A DNA stretch of 64,000 nucleotides from Paenilisteria newyorkensis (GCF_000766145.1 NZ_JNFB01000044.1:62001-126000), one strand, 5' to 3'; positions 1 through 9,205 are shown, counted from the first letter of the stretch. Notes: generated by a model from the sequence alone, not told the origin. Made by a program: numbers and translations.

Positions 1-222
1 ACGAGTACTAGAATAAGCCCTACTAGTCTGAGCCAGACGACAACGGCTATGTTCTTCATTCCATTGGCTAATATTTCGTTCTTATTGAGGGAGATGATTT
101 ACGACCAGTTTGTATGGACGCATCTATTGGGAACACTTTCTTCCAACCTCCTTTTAGCCGGGATTTTCTTGTATGTAGCTAAACGGATCTATAGTAATAA
201 TAATTATTTGTTAGCTAAATAA
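1..222 (+). CDS. C-terminal end of an ABC-2 type transporter permease (partial)
   Basis: Frame 1 is open from the first base to a TAA at 220-222, giving the last 73 residues of a protein whose start lies outside the window. The visible part has a hydrophobic stretch around residues 17-30 (AMFFIPLANISFLLRE), a short amphipathic link, a second hydrophobic helix ending in YVAKRIY, and a basic end. This loop-helix ending is typical of NatB/YhaP-like ABC-2 permeases, which work with an ATPase to export ions, drugs or peptides. The assignment rests on this short tail only, and any polytopic membrane protein with a similar end is possible. No clear terminator follows before the beta-lactamase. Confidence 0.5.
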   Translation, partial: TSTRISPTSLSQTTTAMFFIPLANISFLLREMIYDQFVWTHLLGTLSSNLLLAGIFLYVAKRIYSNNNYLLAK

Positions 223-341
223 CAAAGCCGGAAAATGCACCATCAAAACTTAATATTTTCTTTCTGTTTTCTGCAATCCCTCTTTAATTTTGTACCCTAG
301 ACTAGACCGTGTAACACAAACTAAAGATAGGAGATGAAAAC

Positions 342-1262
342 ATGCGTATGAGAAAAATTTTGTTAGGTTTGACGGTCATTTTTGCAGTAGCGGGGTTGGT
401 AGCGTGTGGTGCGCCAGATAAAAACGCGGCGGCCACTAAAAAAGAAGAAACGAAGCAGGAAACGGAAAATGCACAAGTCAAAGCAGCGCTCGAAAAACTG
501 GAAAAAAAGTATGGAGCGACATTAGGTGTTTACGGGATGGATATGGGAGGCAAGCAAACCATTAGTTTTAATGCAGAAGAGCGATTTGCTTATGCCTCCA
601 CTTTCAAAGCGATTGCTGGCGGGATATTACTTAAAAATTTGACGGATGAACAGCTGAATAAACGGTTTACTTTTTCAAAAGAGGATTTGGTGGACCATTC
701 TCCGATTACGGAAAAACATGTGGACAGCGGGATGACGATGAAGGAGCTTATTAACGCGTCAATGACTTACAGTGATAATACGGCAGCGAATCTGACGCTT
801 CAACAGCTTGGTGGACCTAAAGGCTTTGAGAAAGAGCTCGTGAAAATTGGTGATAAGACGATGAAACCTGTTCGCTTTGAGCCTGAGCTAAATGATGCTG
901 TGCCTGGTGATATCCGTGATACGACGACTCCGGAAGCGATGGCTAAGACGTTTGCCTACCTCCTAACCGAGGGGAATCTGCCGGCGGATAGATTGGCATA
1001 TTTTAAGCAGACTTTGATTGATAACACGACTGGGGCTACATTGATTCGTGCTGGTGTTCCGGCTGGTTATATTGTTGGTGATAGAACTGGCGCTGGATCT
1101 TACGGCACCCGGAATGCTATCGCGATGATTTATCCTAAAGACAAGGACACAAAACCGCTCGTGTGGGTTATTTATTCTAAGAAAACGGGCAAAGACGATG
1201 AATATAACGACCAATTGATAGCGGATGCGGCGAAGGTACTTAGTGATTATTATTCTCTATAG
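342..1262 (+). CDS. Class A beta-lactamase, lipoprotein
   Basis: Serine beta-lactamase of class A, 306 aa, hydrolysing penicillins/cephalosporins through an acyl-enzyme. The N-terminus is a lipoprotein signal with lipobox LVAC (Cys about 22), then a charged Lys/Glu linker, so the enzyme should be lipid-anchored outside the membrane. Catalytic motifs are present and well spaced: STFK (Ser about 86), SDN (about 144), EPELN (the Glu166 loop, about 180), and RTG (about 248) where most class A enzymes have KTG. The ATG at 342 has AGGAGA eight bases upstream. No blaR/blaI pair is adjacent, so expression is probably constitutive or controlled elsewhere. A strong hairpin follows the stop. Substrate range cannot be read from the sequence. 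Confidence 0.95.
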   Translation: MRMRKILLGLTVIFAVAGLVACGAPDKNAAATKKEETKQETENAQVKAALEKLEKKYGATLGVYGMDMGGKQTISFNAEERFAYASTFKAIAGGILLKNLTDEQLNKRFTFSKEDLVDHSPITEKHVDSGMTMKELINASMTYSDNTAANLTLQQLGGPKGFEKELVKIGDKTMKPVRFEPELNDAVPGDIRDTTTPEAMAKTFAYLLTEGNLPADRLAYFKQTLIDNTTGATLIRAGVPAGYIVGDRTGAGSYGTRNAIAMIYPKDKDTKPLVWVIYSKKTGKDDEYNDQLIADAAKVLSDYYSL

Positions 1263-1263
1263 G

Positions 1264-1310
1264 AAAAAGGGGAACAGAAATCTACAACTGGATTTCTGTC
1301 CCCCTTTTTT
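1264..1310. terminator. Bidirectional intrinsic terminator
   Basis: A roughly 19-bp stem (AAAAAGGGGAACAGAAATC against GATTTCTGTCCCCCTTTTTT, one mismatch) with an 8-base loop and T-runs on both sides. It lies between the convergent beta-lactamase and MFS genes and can end transcription from both. Its right edge touches the MFS stop codon. Confidence 0.9.
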
Positions 1311-2544
1311 AGTGTGCGCTGCTGGCTTGTTTGGCTTTGTATAGAACAAGAATCGCAGCGGCGAGTAAGATAACGCCCATCACGGCTGGCGCGGCGTGTC
1401 CAAGTGATACGTAGATCGCGCCGCCTAGTATTGGACCAATGATTCTCGCTAGTGATTGGATGGATTGGCTGCCACCTTGAATCCGGCCTTGTTCGCTGGC
1501 ATCGGCGGATTTGGATAGCATGCCGTTGAATGATGGTCCGAAGATGGAATCGCCAAAGCCGAATATAAAGATTCCAACGATGAAAATTGGTGCCGATGAT
1601 GCGACGGTTGATGTCGCGATGAAGGCGTAACCGATGAGTTCTGCGGTCATTCCAAGAAGCGCGATTTGCTTGTCGCTGAGCTTTTTCAAGAGTTGGGGCA
1701 TGATGAAAGCTTGTGAAATGATGTCTTGGAAGCCCATGATGGAAAACACGAGTCCGATGATGGCTGGTTTCCAGTTGAAAGTGTCGATAGTGAATTGGGA
1801 CATGATGGCTTGCATGGAACCGCTCGGTATCCAAAGTAGGAATGCCGCGATGAGAAGTCGGTTTAAATTTTTGATGGATAGGATGTTGAAAAGTTGGATA
1901 AATGGATTGAGTCGGGCTGGTGTGATTTCTTGGAGTCTATTTTTGGCGTCGAGGCTTTCTGGCATGAAAAAGTAACCGTAGACCATGTTTAAGAGTGCGA
2001 TGATGGCGCCGAAATAAAGTGGTGCGGTGTAGCCGAAATGGGTTGCGAGTAGCCCGCCGATTGTTGGGCCCATGATGGAACCTGCGCCTGCCATTGCGCT
2101 TACCCAGCCGAAATACTTGGTGCGGTTTTCTGGGGGCGTGATGTCGGCAAAGTAGGCAAAGATGGTGCTGATGCTACCGCCTGTGATGCCTTCGATGATG
2201 CGTCCGGCGAATAGAACCCATAGCGCGCCACCAATTCCGAAAACAAAAAATCCGATTGCGGCTCCGAGTAGGCTGACGATGAGTATGGGACGCCGGCCGT
2301 ATCTGTCACTGAGAGCTCCGAGCACGGGTGCTGAGAAGAACATGCAGATGGCGTATACGGACATGAGTAAGGTCACGACCATCGCTTGGTCTCCTGGATT
2401 GGTTATATATGGCTGTACTAAAAACGGGATGACTGGCGTGATGATGCTGAATCCGATTCCGATAAGAAATACGGAGATAAGACCGAATACTAGGGCGTGT
2501 TTATTGACTGTTGGTTGGTTGTTGTGTGATTTGATTTGTGGCAT
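1309..2544 (-). CDS. MFS drug efflux transporter (DHA1/TetA-like, 12 TM)
   Basis: A 411-aa major facilitator with about twelve hydrophobic segments. Motif A is clear in the loop after helix 2 (GALSDRYGRRP) and the antiporter motif C is seen in helix 5 (GSIMGPTIGG), which marks proton-coupled drug antiporters of the DHA1 group (TetA, NorA, Bmr relatives). It should export a hydrophobic or cationic compound; the substrate cannot be deduced. It lies downstream of a marR gene on the same strand but is separated from it by a terminator and has its own promoter overlapped by two copies of an operator also found before marR. This makes it the likely target of that regulator. Confidence 0.9.
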   Translation of the reverse strand: MPQIKSHNNQPTVNKHALVFGLISVFLIGIGFSIITPVIPFLVQPYITNPGDQAMVVTLLMSVYAICMFFSAPVLGALSDRYGRRPILIVSLLGAAIGFFVFGIGGALWVLFAGRIIEGITGGSISTIFAYFADITPPENRTKYFGWVSAMAGAGSIMGPTIGGLLATHFGYTAPLYFGAIIALLNMVYGYFFMPESLDAKNRLQEITPARLNPFIQLFNILSIKNLNRLLIAAFLLWIPSGSMQAIMSQFTIDTFNWKPAIIGLVFSIMGFQDIISQAFIMPQLLKKLSDKQIALLGMTAELIGYAFIATSTVASSAPIFIVGIFIFGFGDSIFGPSFNGMLSKSADASEQGRIQGGSQSIQSLARIIGPILGGAIYVSLGHAAPAVMGVILLAAAILVLYKAKQASSAH

Positions 2545-2570
2545 GATTTCGCTCCTTAAGCGTCGTTATT

Positions 2571-2616
2571 TTGTTTCTCTGTCAACAATAACTTATTTTT
2601 GTTTCCTTGTCAACAA
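2571..2616 (-). promoter_or_regulatory. MFS gene promoter with two MarR operator copies
   Basis: On the minus strand, -35 TTGACA (2608-2613) and -10 TATTGT (2585-2590) are 17 bp apart. Two 18-bp copies of an operator with TTGTT and AACAA arms lie over them: 2599-2616 covers the -35 and 2571-2588 covers the -10. A third copy is at 3183-3200 before the marR gene. Bound repressor would block RNA polymerase directly. Confidence 0.8.
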
Positions 2617-2633
2617 ATTATTTTCGAAATAAA

Positions 2634-2669
2634 AAACAGCTCTGGTTCCAAATGAGGGGTGAGCTGTTT
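2634..2669 (-). terminator. Intrinsic terminator of the marR gene
   Basis: The stem AAACAGCTC (2634-2642) against GAGCTGTTT (2661-2669) is followed on the minus strand by a T-rich tail. It overlaps the marR stop codon and separates marR from the MFS promoter. Confidence 0.8.
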
Positions 2670-3139
2670 CATATTTTATCATCGGTATTTTGTTTCTTTA
2701 TTTCGGCATCCAAGTGATTGCTGTAATTTTTTAGAAAGTTTAGCGTGGCCTGGAATTGTTCCTCTGTTATTTGCTCGAAAACGACTTTATCTCGCTCTTG
2801 GAACTCTTGATGCAACCTTTCATGGATATCAAAAACTTCTTGTCCTTTTGGAGTCAGGCGGAAATAGATTTCTTTCTTGTTTTCTGCTTTTTGATAGCTT
2901 TCGATGAGACCTTTTTCCATCAGTTTTTTCGTCAATTTGCTGATAGCGCCTCGGGTCATGTAAAAGGCTTCCGCGAGCTTCGTGACATTGGGGTCAGCCA
3001 TTTTGCCGATGTACTCAACGCCGTGGACTTCGGACGATTTGTATCCCTTGAGGCTAACTTCCATTTTTGACTTGTTCAGCGAGGCCATCTTGTTAAATAC
3101 TTCTCTGGCGCCTGACATGATTTCGTCTTCTTTGTTCAT
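2669..3139 (-). CDS. MarR family transcriptional regulator
   Basis: A 156-aa winged-helix regulator. The central part has a recognition helix region (VTKLAEAFYMTRGAISKLTK) followed by a wing with ENKKEIYFRLTPKGQEV, the MarR signature, and long dimerisation helices at both ends. The start is placed at the ATG ending at 3139 because AGGAGGG lies eight bases upstream; a start ten codons earlier would put that ribosome site inside the gene. MarR dimers usually repress an adjacent pump and themselves until a ligand binds. The same operator occurs once before this gene and twice before the downstream MFS gene, so autoregulation plus control of the pump is the simplest reading. Confidence 0.92.
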   Translation of the reverse strand: MNKEDEIMSGAREVFNKMASLNKSKMEVSLKGYKSSEVHGVEYIGKMADPNVTKLAEAFYMTRGAISKLTKKLMEKGLIESYQKAENKKEIYFRLTPKGQEVFDIHERLHQEFQERDKVVFEQITEEQFQATLNFLKNYSNHLDAEIKKQNTDDKI

Positions 3140-3168
3140 CGTTTGCCCTCCTTCTTGCGTTAAGGACA

Positions 3169-3200
3169 ATTATAGCTCGTTTTTGTTTCTTTTTCAACAA
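3169..3200 (-). promoter_or_regulatory. marR promoter with overlapping operator
   Basis: Minus-strand -35 TTGAAA (3192-3197) and -10 TATAAT (3169-3174) are exactly 17 bp apart. The 18-bp operator at 3183-3200 (TTGTT and AACAA arms) overlaps the -35 and spacer. The promoter sits directly behind the last gene of the sulfur operon (ends 3207), with no obvious terminator between, so some read-through into marR is possible. Confidence 0.8.
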
Positions 3201-3206
3201 TAACAT

Positions 3207-4016
3207 TTAAAAAGCGGTCGGATTGGATGCGGTCGGAATCCAGGCTTCTTTTAGTGGCACGACTACGGGCGGAACGGTTACATCGCCAGATATCCGTTTT
3301 AGGAATTGGCGGGTTCGTTCCTGTTTTGGTGCGCCGAATAGTTCGGCTGGGCTTCCTTCTTCTACCACAACGCCGTCCGCCATGAACAGGACATGATCGG
3401 AGACTTCTTTCGCGAATTGCATCTCGTGCGTCACCACAACCATGGTCATGCCTTCTTCCGCGATGGATTTGATGACTGCCAAAACTTCACCGACGAGCTC
3501 TGGATCAAGCGCGGAAGTTGGTTCGTCAAACAGGATAACTTCCGGGTTTAGGACGAGTGCTCGCGCGATGCCGACGCGTTGTTGCTGTCCACCTGAAAGC
3601 TGACTTGGATAAAAATCGAGCTTGTCGCCGAGTCCGACTTTTGCGAGGATAGCTTCACTGCGCGCGCGGGCTTCGGCTTTTTTCACTTTTTGGGCGACGA
3701 TAAGGCCTTCCATCACGTTCTGAATCACGGTTTTATGCGCGAATAGGTTGTAATGTTGGAATACCATCGCGGTTTGTTTACGCAGGGCAATGATGTCTTT
3801 TTTCGTCGCTTTTTCGGTGGCTACAGTCACATTGCCGATTTCGATTAGTCCACCATTTGGTTTTTCTAAGTAATTGAGGCAGCGCAGAAGCGTCGTTTTT
3901 CCAGAGCCGCTGGGTCCTAGAATCGTGATTACCTCGCCTTTATTGATCGTTAAATCGATGCCTTTTAGCACCTCTTGTTCGCCGAATTGCTTTTTAATTC
4001 CTTGTAAGCGTATCAT
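3207..4016 (-). CDS. tcyN: Amino-acid ABC transporter ATPase, TcyN-like (cystine/sulfur amino acid import)
   Basis: A 269-aa ABC ATPase of the polar amino-acid uptake family: Walker [10 protein letters not shown]-loop VFQHYNLF, signature LSGGQQQR, Walker [15 protein letters not shown] and switch histidine VVTHEM. The normal domain is about 245 aa; the extra C-terminal tail (from about residue 247) is proline/valine-rich and of unknown role. The start codon overlaps the upstream permease stop by four bases (ATGA), with GGGAGGG just upstream. It is the last gene of a nine-gene operon with flavin monooxygenases, matching the order of the B. subtilis ytmI-tcyJKLMN-ytmO-ytnIJ locus, where TcyN energises import of cystine and related sulfur compounds. 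The substrate here is inferred from that context. Confidence 0.88.
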   Translation of the reverse strand: MIRLQGIKKQFGEQEVLKGIDLTINKGEVITILGPSGSGKTTLLRCLNYLEKPNGGLIEIGNVTVATEKATKKDIIALRKQTAMVFQHYNLFAHKTVIQNVMEGLIVAQKVKKAEARARSEAILAKVGLGDKLDFYPSQLSGGQQQRVGIARALVLNPEVILFDEPTSALDPELVGEVLAVIKSIAEEGMTMVVVTHEMQFAKEVSDHVLFMADGVVVEEGSPAELFGAPKQERTRQFLKRISGDVTVPPVVVPLKEAWIPTASNPTAF

Positions 4017-4723
4017 CCAATCCCTCCCTGGTTATAGGCCGTGGCTTTGCGGTCGATGCGTGACGCGAATAGTTCGATGATGATCGTGACGCCCCAGTAT
4101 AGCAGCCCCGCCGCGATAAATGCCTCGAGAAACTTGAGGTTGCTGGAGGCGACGATCTGCGCGGTTCCCGTGATTTCTTTGACGGACACGAGGAAGGCAA
4201 TGGACGACGCTTGCAAAAAGCCAACCACGATATTCGTCAAATTGGGAATCGACTGCGCGAGTGCTTGCGGTAAAATGATGCGCGTCATCACTTGGAATTT
4301 GGTCATCCCGACCGAGTAACCCGCCTCGATTTGGCCACTTGGGACAGCGACAATGCCAGAACGGATAATCTCGGAAAGGTAAGCCCCAGCGCTAAGTGAC
4401 AAAGCGATAAGTACAAAAATCGTGATCGGTACGCCGTTGATGTTGAACGACCAGTCGTAACGCTTCGCTAAGCTATCGAGTAGCAGCGGCAAGCCGAAAT
4501 AAATGAGCATAATATGCATCACGATTGGCGTTCCGCGGACAAAAGATACATAGCCATTCGCCACATGATAGACGCCCTTGACGCGATAAATACGTGCTAG
4601 CGCGACGCCAAGTCCAATCAAAAAACCAACAATCAGGGGTACAAATGTAAGCATTAAGGTAAGCGGGAGCGCCGTCAAAATTTCTTTAAAAGCCTCCCAA
4701 ATAAACGGATAATCGAGTTGCAT
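4013..4723 (-). CDS. tcyM: Amino-acid ABC transporter permease, TcyM-like
   Basis: A 236-aa permease of the HisMQ family with about five membrane helices. The conserved cytoplasmic EAA loop is visible ([27 protein letters not shown]), the contact point with the ATPase. It pairs with the adjacent paralogous permease to form a heterodimeric channel, as TcyL/TcyM do. It overlaps the ATPase gene by four bases, and AGGAGG is seen about eleven bases before its ATG. Substrate assignment (cystine or another sulfur amino acid) comes from operon context with the monooxygenases and the SAM riboswitch. Confidence 0.88.
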   Translation of the reverse strand: MQLDYPFIWEAFKEILTALPLTLMLTFVPLIVGFLIGLGVALARIYRVKGVYHVANGYVSFVRGTPIVMHIMLIYFGLPLLLDSLAKRYDWSFNINGVPITIFVLIALSLSAGAYLSEIIRSGIVAVPSGQIEAGYSVGMTKFQVMTRIILPQALAQSIPNLTNIVVGFLQASSIAFLVSVKEITGTAQIVASSNLKFLEAFIAAGLLYWGVTIIIELFASRIDRKATAYNQGGIG

Positions 4724-4743
4724 CGTGTGTTTCGCCTCCTCTC

Positions 4744-5448
4744 CTAATCTAACGCCATAACTGGCGCTTTATGCCGATTTGCGCGTTTTTCAAATACTTT
4801 TGCAGCTTGTTCTAAGATTAAAACAACCGCATAATAAATGATTGACATCGCGATGTAGACTTCCAGCGCGTGAGCCGTCGCCGCAATCAGTGCTTCCCCG
4901 CGCCCCATCATGTCCATCAGCCCAATCGTGAACGCGAGCGATGTGTCTTTCAGCGAACTAATCACCGAATTCGCGACATTAGGAAACGCGATACTTGCAC
5001 TCTGCGGCAACACAATTCGGAAAAAGCTCTGCATCGGGCTCATCCCAACCGACATCGCGGCCTCCGTTTGCCCATAATCCACGCCCTTGATCGCGCTCCG
5101 GAAAATCTCCGAGAAAATCGCCCCATCACGCAATGCGTACGTCACAATCACGAAATACGCCGGCGCCATCCGCGAAATATCGACGCCAAACACGAGCAAT
5201 AACGCCGGTAACCCGTAAAAAACCAAGAACAGCTGAATCAACATCGGCGTCCCGCGAATAAAGGAAAGAAACACGATGACCAATTGGCTCAAAACCGGTA
5301 CGCGAAACAACCGAACCACCGCCAAAATCAGCCCTAAAACAAGCCCAATCACCGTCGCATAAAACAAAACCTGCAACGTTATCATCAAATATTCCAGCAA
5401 CGTCGGAATAAAATCAAAAATCAAATGCCAATCAAACGCCTTCCCCAT
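4744..5448 (-). CDS. tcyL: Amino-acid ABC transporter permease, TcyL-like
   Basis: A 234-aa HisMQ-type permease, second half of the heterodimer. It has about five helices, the SFIRGTPMLIQLFLVFYGLP segment characteristic of this family, and an EAA loop (YGQTEAAMSVGMSPMQSFFR). It lies 20 bp upstream of the second permease and 21 bp downstream of the binding-protein gene in the same operon, so the three are surely co-expressed. As with its partner, sulfur amino-acid import is inferred from the neighbours. Confidence 0.88.
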   Translation of the reverse strand: MGKAFDWHLIFDFIPTLLEYLMITLQVLFYATVIGLVLGLILAVVRLFRVPVLSQLVIVFLSFIRGTPMLIQLFLVFYGLPALLLVFGVDISRMAPAYFVIVTYALRDGAIFSEIFRSAIKGVDYGQTEAAMSVGMSPMQSFFRIVLPQSASIAFPNVANSVISSLKDTSLAFTIGLMDMMGRGEALIAATAHALEVYIAMSIIYYAVVLILEQAAKVFEKRANRHKAPVMALD

Positions 5449-5469
5449 CCGCGTTCCACCCCTTATTCT

Positions 5470-6297
5470 TTAAAAGTCTACTGTATAGTCAGCACCAAGC
5501 CATTTTTTGCTCAGCTTGCTAACCACGCCTTCCTCTTTCAATTCCTTCAGCGCCCCGTCCAAATCATCCGACAACTGCGACTCATTTTTGCGTAACAAGA
5601 AGAAAACCTTCGAGTTCAGCACAGGATCACCGACCACTTTTTGCTGAGCATCGGCCTGTTCATTCAGCAATTTCACCGCAAAAGGAGTCGTAATCGTAGC
5701 GTCCGCGCGCCCCGTTCTAATTTGATTTGTCGCGTCATTATTCCCAGTCCCCGAATACACGATATTAATTTTATCCCCGTGCTCCTTGTTATATTTCTCC
5801 AAATACACCGCCGAATTACTCGTCGCACTCACAATCGCCGTCTTCCCAGCAAGATCCGCAACCGACTTAATATCCGTATTCTTCTCGTTCACCGCCACCT
5901 GCAACGGAAAAACATTATATGGCTCCTTATTAAATAAAAACTTCTCCTTACGCTCATCGTTCACTTCCATTTGATGCGCCACGAAGTCGATTTTATTAGT
6001 CTGCAAACTCAGTAATAAATTCGAAAAATCCATCGTTTTAAACTCAAACTTGTACTGCGGCAACTTCTTATCCAGCGCCTTAACAAGCTCCACATCATAC
6101 CCCGTCAAATTCCCCTTATCATCAATAAAGCAGATATTCGGGAATTGCGTACCAGTCCCAACCACAATCGTTTTAACATCCTTGCCATCTTTTGTTAGCG
6201 CATCACTCGACGCCCCCGTATCCGTTCCAAGCCCGCAACCCGCGAGCAAAACACCACTTGCCACAACTAACAACGCACCAAAAATCCACTTTTTCAT
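5470..6297 (-). CDS. Amino-acid ABC transporter substrate-binding lipoprotein (TcyJ/TcyK-like)
   Basis: A 275-aa extracellular solute-binding protein of family 3. It has a lipoprotein signal with lipobox LAGC (Cys about 21), then the typical start of the fold (TIVVGTGTQFPNICFIDDKG) and the GYDVELVKAL motif. A second lobe runs from about residue 120 and returns near 215. It should bind the substrate outside the membrane and deliver it to the permease pair encoded just downstream. B. subtilis has two paralogues (TcyJ, TcyK) at this locus; only one is present here. Gap to the acetyltransferase gene is 11 bp. Confidence 0.9.
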   Translation of the reverse strand: MKKWIFGALLVVASGVLLAGCGLGTDTGASSDALTKDGKDVKTIVVGTGTQFPNICFIDDKGNLTGYDVELVKALDKKLPQYKFEFKTMDFSNLLLSLQTNKIDFVAHQMEVNDERKEKFLFNKEPYNVFPLQVAVNEKNTDIKSVADLAGKTAIVSATSNSAVYLEKYNKEHGDKINIVYSGTGNNDATNQIRTGRADATITTPFAVKLLNEQADAQQKVVGDPVLNSKVFFLLRKNESQLSDDLDGALKELKEEGVVSKLSKKWLGADYTVDF

Positions 6298-6308
6298 CCA
6301 ATCTCCCC

Positions 6309-6848
6309 TTAATTCGAATTAACTAGCACGTCCACATCGCCAAGCTCCGCAAACAGTGATTCATCCAACACTTTCCGTAAGAAAACAATGTTATCCCCTT
6401 CATATTCATGCTCGTAAAATCCAACATACCCACGATGCTCATAAATCGAAACAAGCCAAGGATGCCGCGTCGCCGTCGCCAAATAAACCGCCGGAGCCTT
6501 AATCTGCGCCACTAAAACCTGTTCCTCCACATAATCCAAAAGCGCCGTTCCAACCCCTTGCCGTTTGAAATCCGGGTCCACCGCGAACCACCAAATAAAC
6601 GGATACGGTTGAATCGAGCGTTCCCCTAAAGCCCACGGAAAAGCCACCGTCACCGTCGCAATAATCCGCCCATCACGCTCCAACACATAATTCGCGTTTC
6701 GCCGAATATTCTCCTCGACCGTCGCCAAATTCGCCGTCGCGCCAACAAATTTTATATCCATATCCTTCAGCGGCTTGTACCCACGAATCGAGACATCATG
6801 CACGACCACCGCATCCTCAAGCTTTGCTAACCGAATAACATCCCCCAC
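6309..6848 (-). CDS. GNAT family N-acetyltransferase (YtmI-like position)
   Basis: A 179-aa acetyltransferase with the GNAT core: a beta strand with IWWFAVDPDFKRQGVGTALLDYVEEQV, in which the QGVGTA loop binds acetyl-CoA, and a later strand with SIYEHRGYVGFYE. In B. subtilis the first gene of the equivalent operon (ytmI) is also a GNAT enzyme, thought to N-acetylate the imported S-modified cysteine before oxidation. It sits here between the monooxygenase and the transporter genes with 12-bp and 11-bp gaps. The exact substrate is inferred. Confidence 0.82.
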   Translation of the reverse strand: MGDVIRLAKLEDAVVVHDVSIRGYKPLKDMDIKFVGATANLATVEENIRRNANYVLERDGRIIATVTVAFPWALGERSIQPYPFIWWFAVDPDFKRQGVGTALLDYVEEQVLVAQIKAPAVYLATATRHPWLVSIYEHRGYVGFYEHEYEGDNIVFLRKVLDESLFAELGDVDVLVNSN

Positions 6849-6860
6849 AAAAATTCCTCC

Positions 6861-8186
6861 TTAGTTTTGCGACTCAACTTTGTCCGCGTAACGACTCTCC
6901 TTAAACGGCAATCCCAAATTTCCACGCAACGTATCGCTCTCATATTCCCGATCATAATACCCACGCGCCTCCAAAATCGGAATCACTTTTGTAACAAAAT
7001 CATCCAAGCCCTCACCCAAAACTGGCGCTCCGAAAATAAAACCATCTGCAGCCTCGCCATCAAACCAAGCGATCAACTCATCAGCAATTTTCTCCGGCGT
7101 GCTCACAAAAGCCGATTTTGGCGTCGTCACCCGCAGCGCCACCTCACGCAACGTCAAGCCCTCACGCTTAGCATCCGCCTTAATTTTCTGCGTCGTCGCC
7201 CGGAAACTATTCTCACCAACCGTCCCAATATCCGGAAACGGCTCATCTAGCGGAAACTTCCCGAAATCAAAATGATCAAAAAAGCGACCAAGATACGCAA
7301 GCGCCTCCTCATCCGAGACCAAATTCTTAATCTTCTCATATTTCGCGTCCGCATCCGCCTGCGTCACCCCAACAATCGGCGCAAAACCAGGGAAAATCTT
7401 AATCTCGTCCGCGTTACGACCATTCGCCACCGTCCGCGCCTTCACATCCGCATAAAACGCCTGCGCCTCCTCGAGCGAACCACCATTCGTAAACACAGCG
7501 TCCGCCTCTTTTGCAGCCAAATCCTTACCCGGCTCCGACGCCCCAGCCTGAAAAATCACCGGTTGCCCCTGCTTCGAACGACCAATATTCAGCGGACCCT
7601 CCACCGAGAAAAAACGCCCCTGATGATTCAAACGATGCAACTTCTCCCGATCAAAAAATTGCCCCGACTCCGGGTTCCGCACAAACGCATCATCCTCCCA
7701 CGAATCCCAAAGCCCCTTCACGACCTCCAAATGCTCCACCGCAATCTCATAACGCAGCGCATGTTCCGGGTGCGTTTTCTTACTATAATTATTCGCCGAA
7801 CCCTCGAGCGGCGAAGTCACCGCATTCCATCCAGCCCGACCATTACTAATCAAATCCAGCGATCCGAACTGCCGCGCCACCGTATACGGCTCACTATAAG
7901 ACGTCGAAAGCGTTCCCACCAGCCCAATCCGCGACGTCACCGCAGCCAATCCCGAAAGCACCGTCAAAGGCTCAAACCGATTCAAAAAATGCGGAATCGA
8001 CTTCTCATTAATAAACAACCCATCCGCCACAAAAGCAAGCGTAAAACCAGCCGCCTCCGCCTTCAAAGCCTGTTCCTTATAAAACTCAAAATTCACACTC
8101 GCATCCGCCGGCACACTCTCATGTTTCCAAGCATTCATGTGCCCACCAGGACCATGCAACATCACGCCAAATTTAATTTTTCCCAT
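6861..8186 (-). CDS. ytnJ: FMN-dependent monooxygenase, NtaA/SnaA/DszA family (YtnJ-like)
   Basis: A 441-aa flavin-dependent monooxygenase of the bacterial luciferase superfamily, NtaA/DszA branch. Family landmarks include the start [18 protein letters not shown], the [20 protein letters not shown] segment, and the [18 protein letters not shown] motif near the flavin phosphate site. These two-component enzymes use FMNH2 supplied by a separate reductase, encoded at the start of this operon, to attack C-S or C-N bonds. In B. subtilis, YtnJ is the equivalent gene in the ytmI sulfur operon. AAGGGGG lies nine bases before the ATG. Role inferred: oxidative release of sulfur from an S-alkyl or S-acyl cysteine derivative. 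Confidence 0.88.
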   Translation of the reverse strand: MGKIKFGVMLHGPGGHMNAWKHESVPADASVNFEFYKEQALKAEAAGFTLAFVADGLFINEKSIPHFLNRFEPLTVLSGLAAVTSRIGLVGTLSTSYSEPYTVARQFGSLDLISNGRAGWNAVTSPLEGSANNYSKKTHPEHALRYEIAVEHLEVVKGLWDSWEDDAFVRNPESGQFFDREKLHRLNHQGRFFSVEGPLNIGRSKQGQPVIFQAGASEPGKDLAAKEADAVFTNGGSLEEAQAFYADVKARTVANGRNADEIKIFPGFAPIVGVTQADADAKYEKIKNLVSDEEALAYLGRFFDHFDFGKFPLDEPFPDIGTVGENSFRATTQKIKADAKREGLTLREVALRVTTPKSAFVSTPEKIADELIAWFDGEAADGFIFGAPVLGEGLDDFVTKVIPILEARGYYDREYESDTLRGNLGLPFKESRYADKVESQN

Positions 8187-8203
8187 TCATCATTTCCCCC
8201 TTC

Positions 8204-9205
8204 TCATCTCACATCCACCGTCAAAATCGCCTCACTAAGCAACTGCACCGATCGGAACCTCGCGTCCTGCCTCGCAACCGGCGTATGAATCACGAACTCA
8301 TCCACATCAAACGTCGCCCGCAACCGCACCAATTCCGCCTTCACCTGTTGCGCCGTCCCAACAATAATATCCGCCACACGCTCTTCTATCTCGAAATCCG
8401 TCACACCAGCCTGTCTCGCAAACTCCTCCGCCTGCGCCACCGTCTGCACCGTCACCGAAACACCCGTCGAAAGCGTCACCCGCACCACTTTTTGCTCACC
8501 CGCAAGCGCCCGTGCCTCGCCTTCCGTATCCGCCACCAAAACAGGAACCGCAATAATTAACTCCCCATCCGGATTCGCCGCCCGAAACGCCGTCACTGCC
8601 TCCTTCAGAACCGCCTCATCACTATTAATAAATTTCGCAAAACAATAATTCACACCCTGCGCACCCGCCAATTCCGCACTCGCCACACTCGCACCCAGCA
8701 AGAAAATCTCCGGTTTCGTCGGCGGCTCAGGATCGACCCCAACACCCGCCAACACATGATCCGCAGGCACCTCATCATCCACGAACTGCCTCAAAAGCAC
8801 CAACTGCTCCTCAAAATCCGTTTTTCCCGACCGTCCAAATTGTAAAGCCTTCGTCGATAACGGCAAACCACCAGGCGCCTTCCCAACACCCAAATCCACT
8901 CGATTCGGCGCTAACGTGGCTAACAAATTGAAGTTCTCCGCGACCTTATACGCACTATAATGCTGCAACATCACGCCACCCGAACCAACCCGAATCCGCT
9001 CTGTGCGCGCCAACAAATGCGACACCAAAACCTCCGGCGAAACACCAGCCAACAACTTCGTATCATGATGCTCCGACACCCAAAACCTGTGATATCCCCA
9101 TTCCTCCGCCTTTTCCGCCAACGCAATCGTCTGCTGCAACGCCTGATACCCACTTTTTCCATCCGCAATCGGGCTCTGATCTAATAAACTGAGTCTAAAT
9201 CCCAT
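8204..9205 (-). CDS. ytmO: Luciferase-like flavin monooxygenase (YtmO-like)
   Basis: A 333-aa luciferase-like monooxygenase. It opens with RLSLLDQSPIADGKSGYQAL and has WVSEHHDTKLLAG and GGVMLQHYSAYKVAENF, all typical of the YtmO/YhbW group. It shares a flavin fold with the neighbouring YtnJ-like enzyme but belongs to a different subfamily, so the pair probably act on different steps or substrates. The ATG is preceded by GGAGG seven bases upstream and overlaps the end of the glutaredoxin-like gene by 25 bp, implying translational coupling. Confidence 0.87.
   Translation of the reverse strand: MGFRLSLLDQSPIADGKSGYQALQQTIALAEKAEEWGYHRFWVSEHHDTKLLAGVSPEVLVSHLLARTERIRVGSGGVMLQHYSAYKVAENFNLLATLAPNRVDLGVGKAPGGLPLSTKALQFGRSGKTDFEEQLVLLRQFVDDEVPADHVLAGVGVDPEPPTKPEIFLLGASVASAELAGAQGVNYCFAKFINSDEAVLKEAVTAFRAANPDGELIIAVPVLVADTEGEARALAGEQKVVRVTLSTGVSVTVQTVAQAEEFARQAGVTDFEIEERVADIIVGTAQQVKAELVRLRATFDVDEFVIHTPVARQDARFRSVQLLSEAILTVDVR

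Noticed and set aside
7272-8288. Long plus-strand open frame (338 codons) opposite the YtnJ-like monooxygenase
   Set aside because: Extremely rich in Arg, His and Leu, with no ribosome site or family motif. It is the complement of a well-supported gene.
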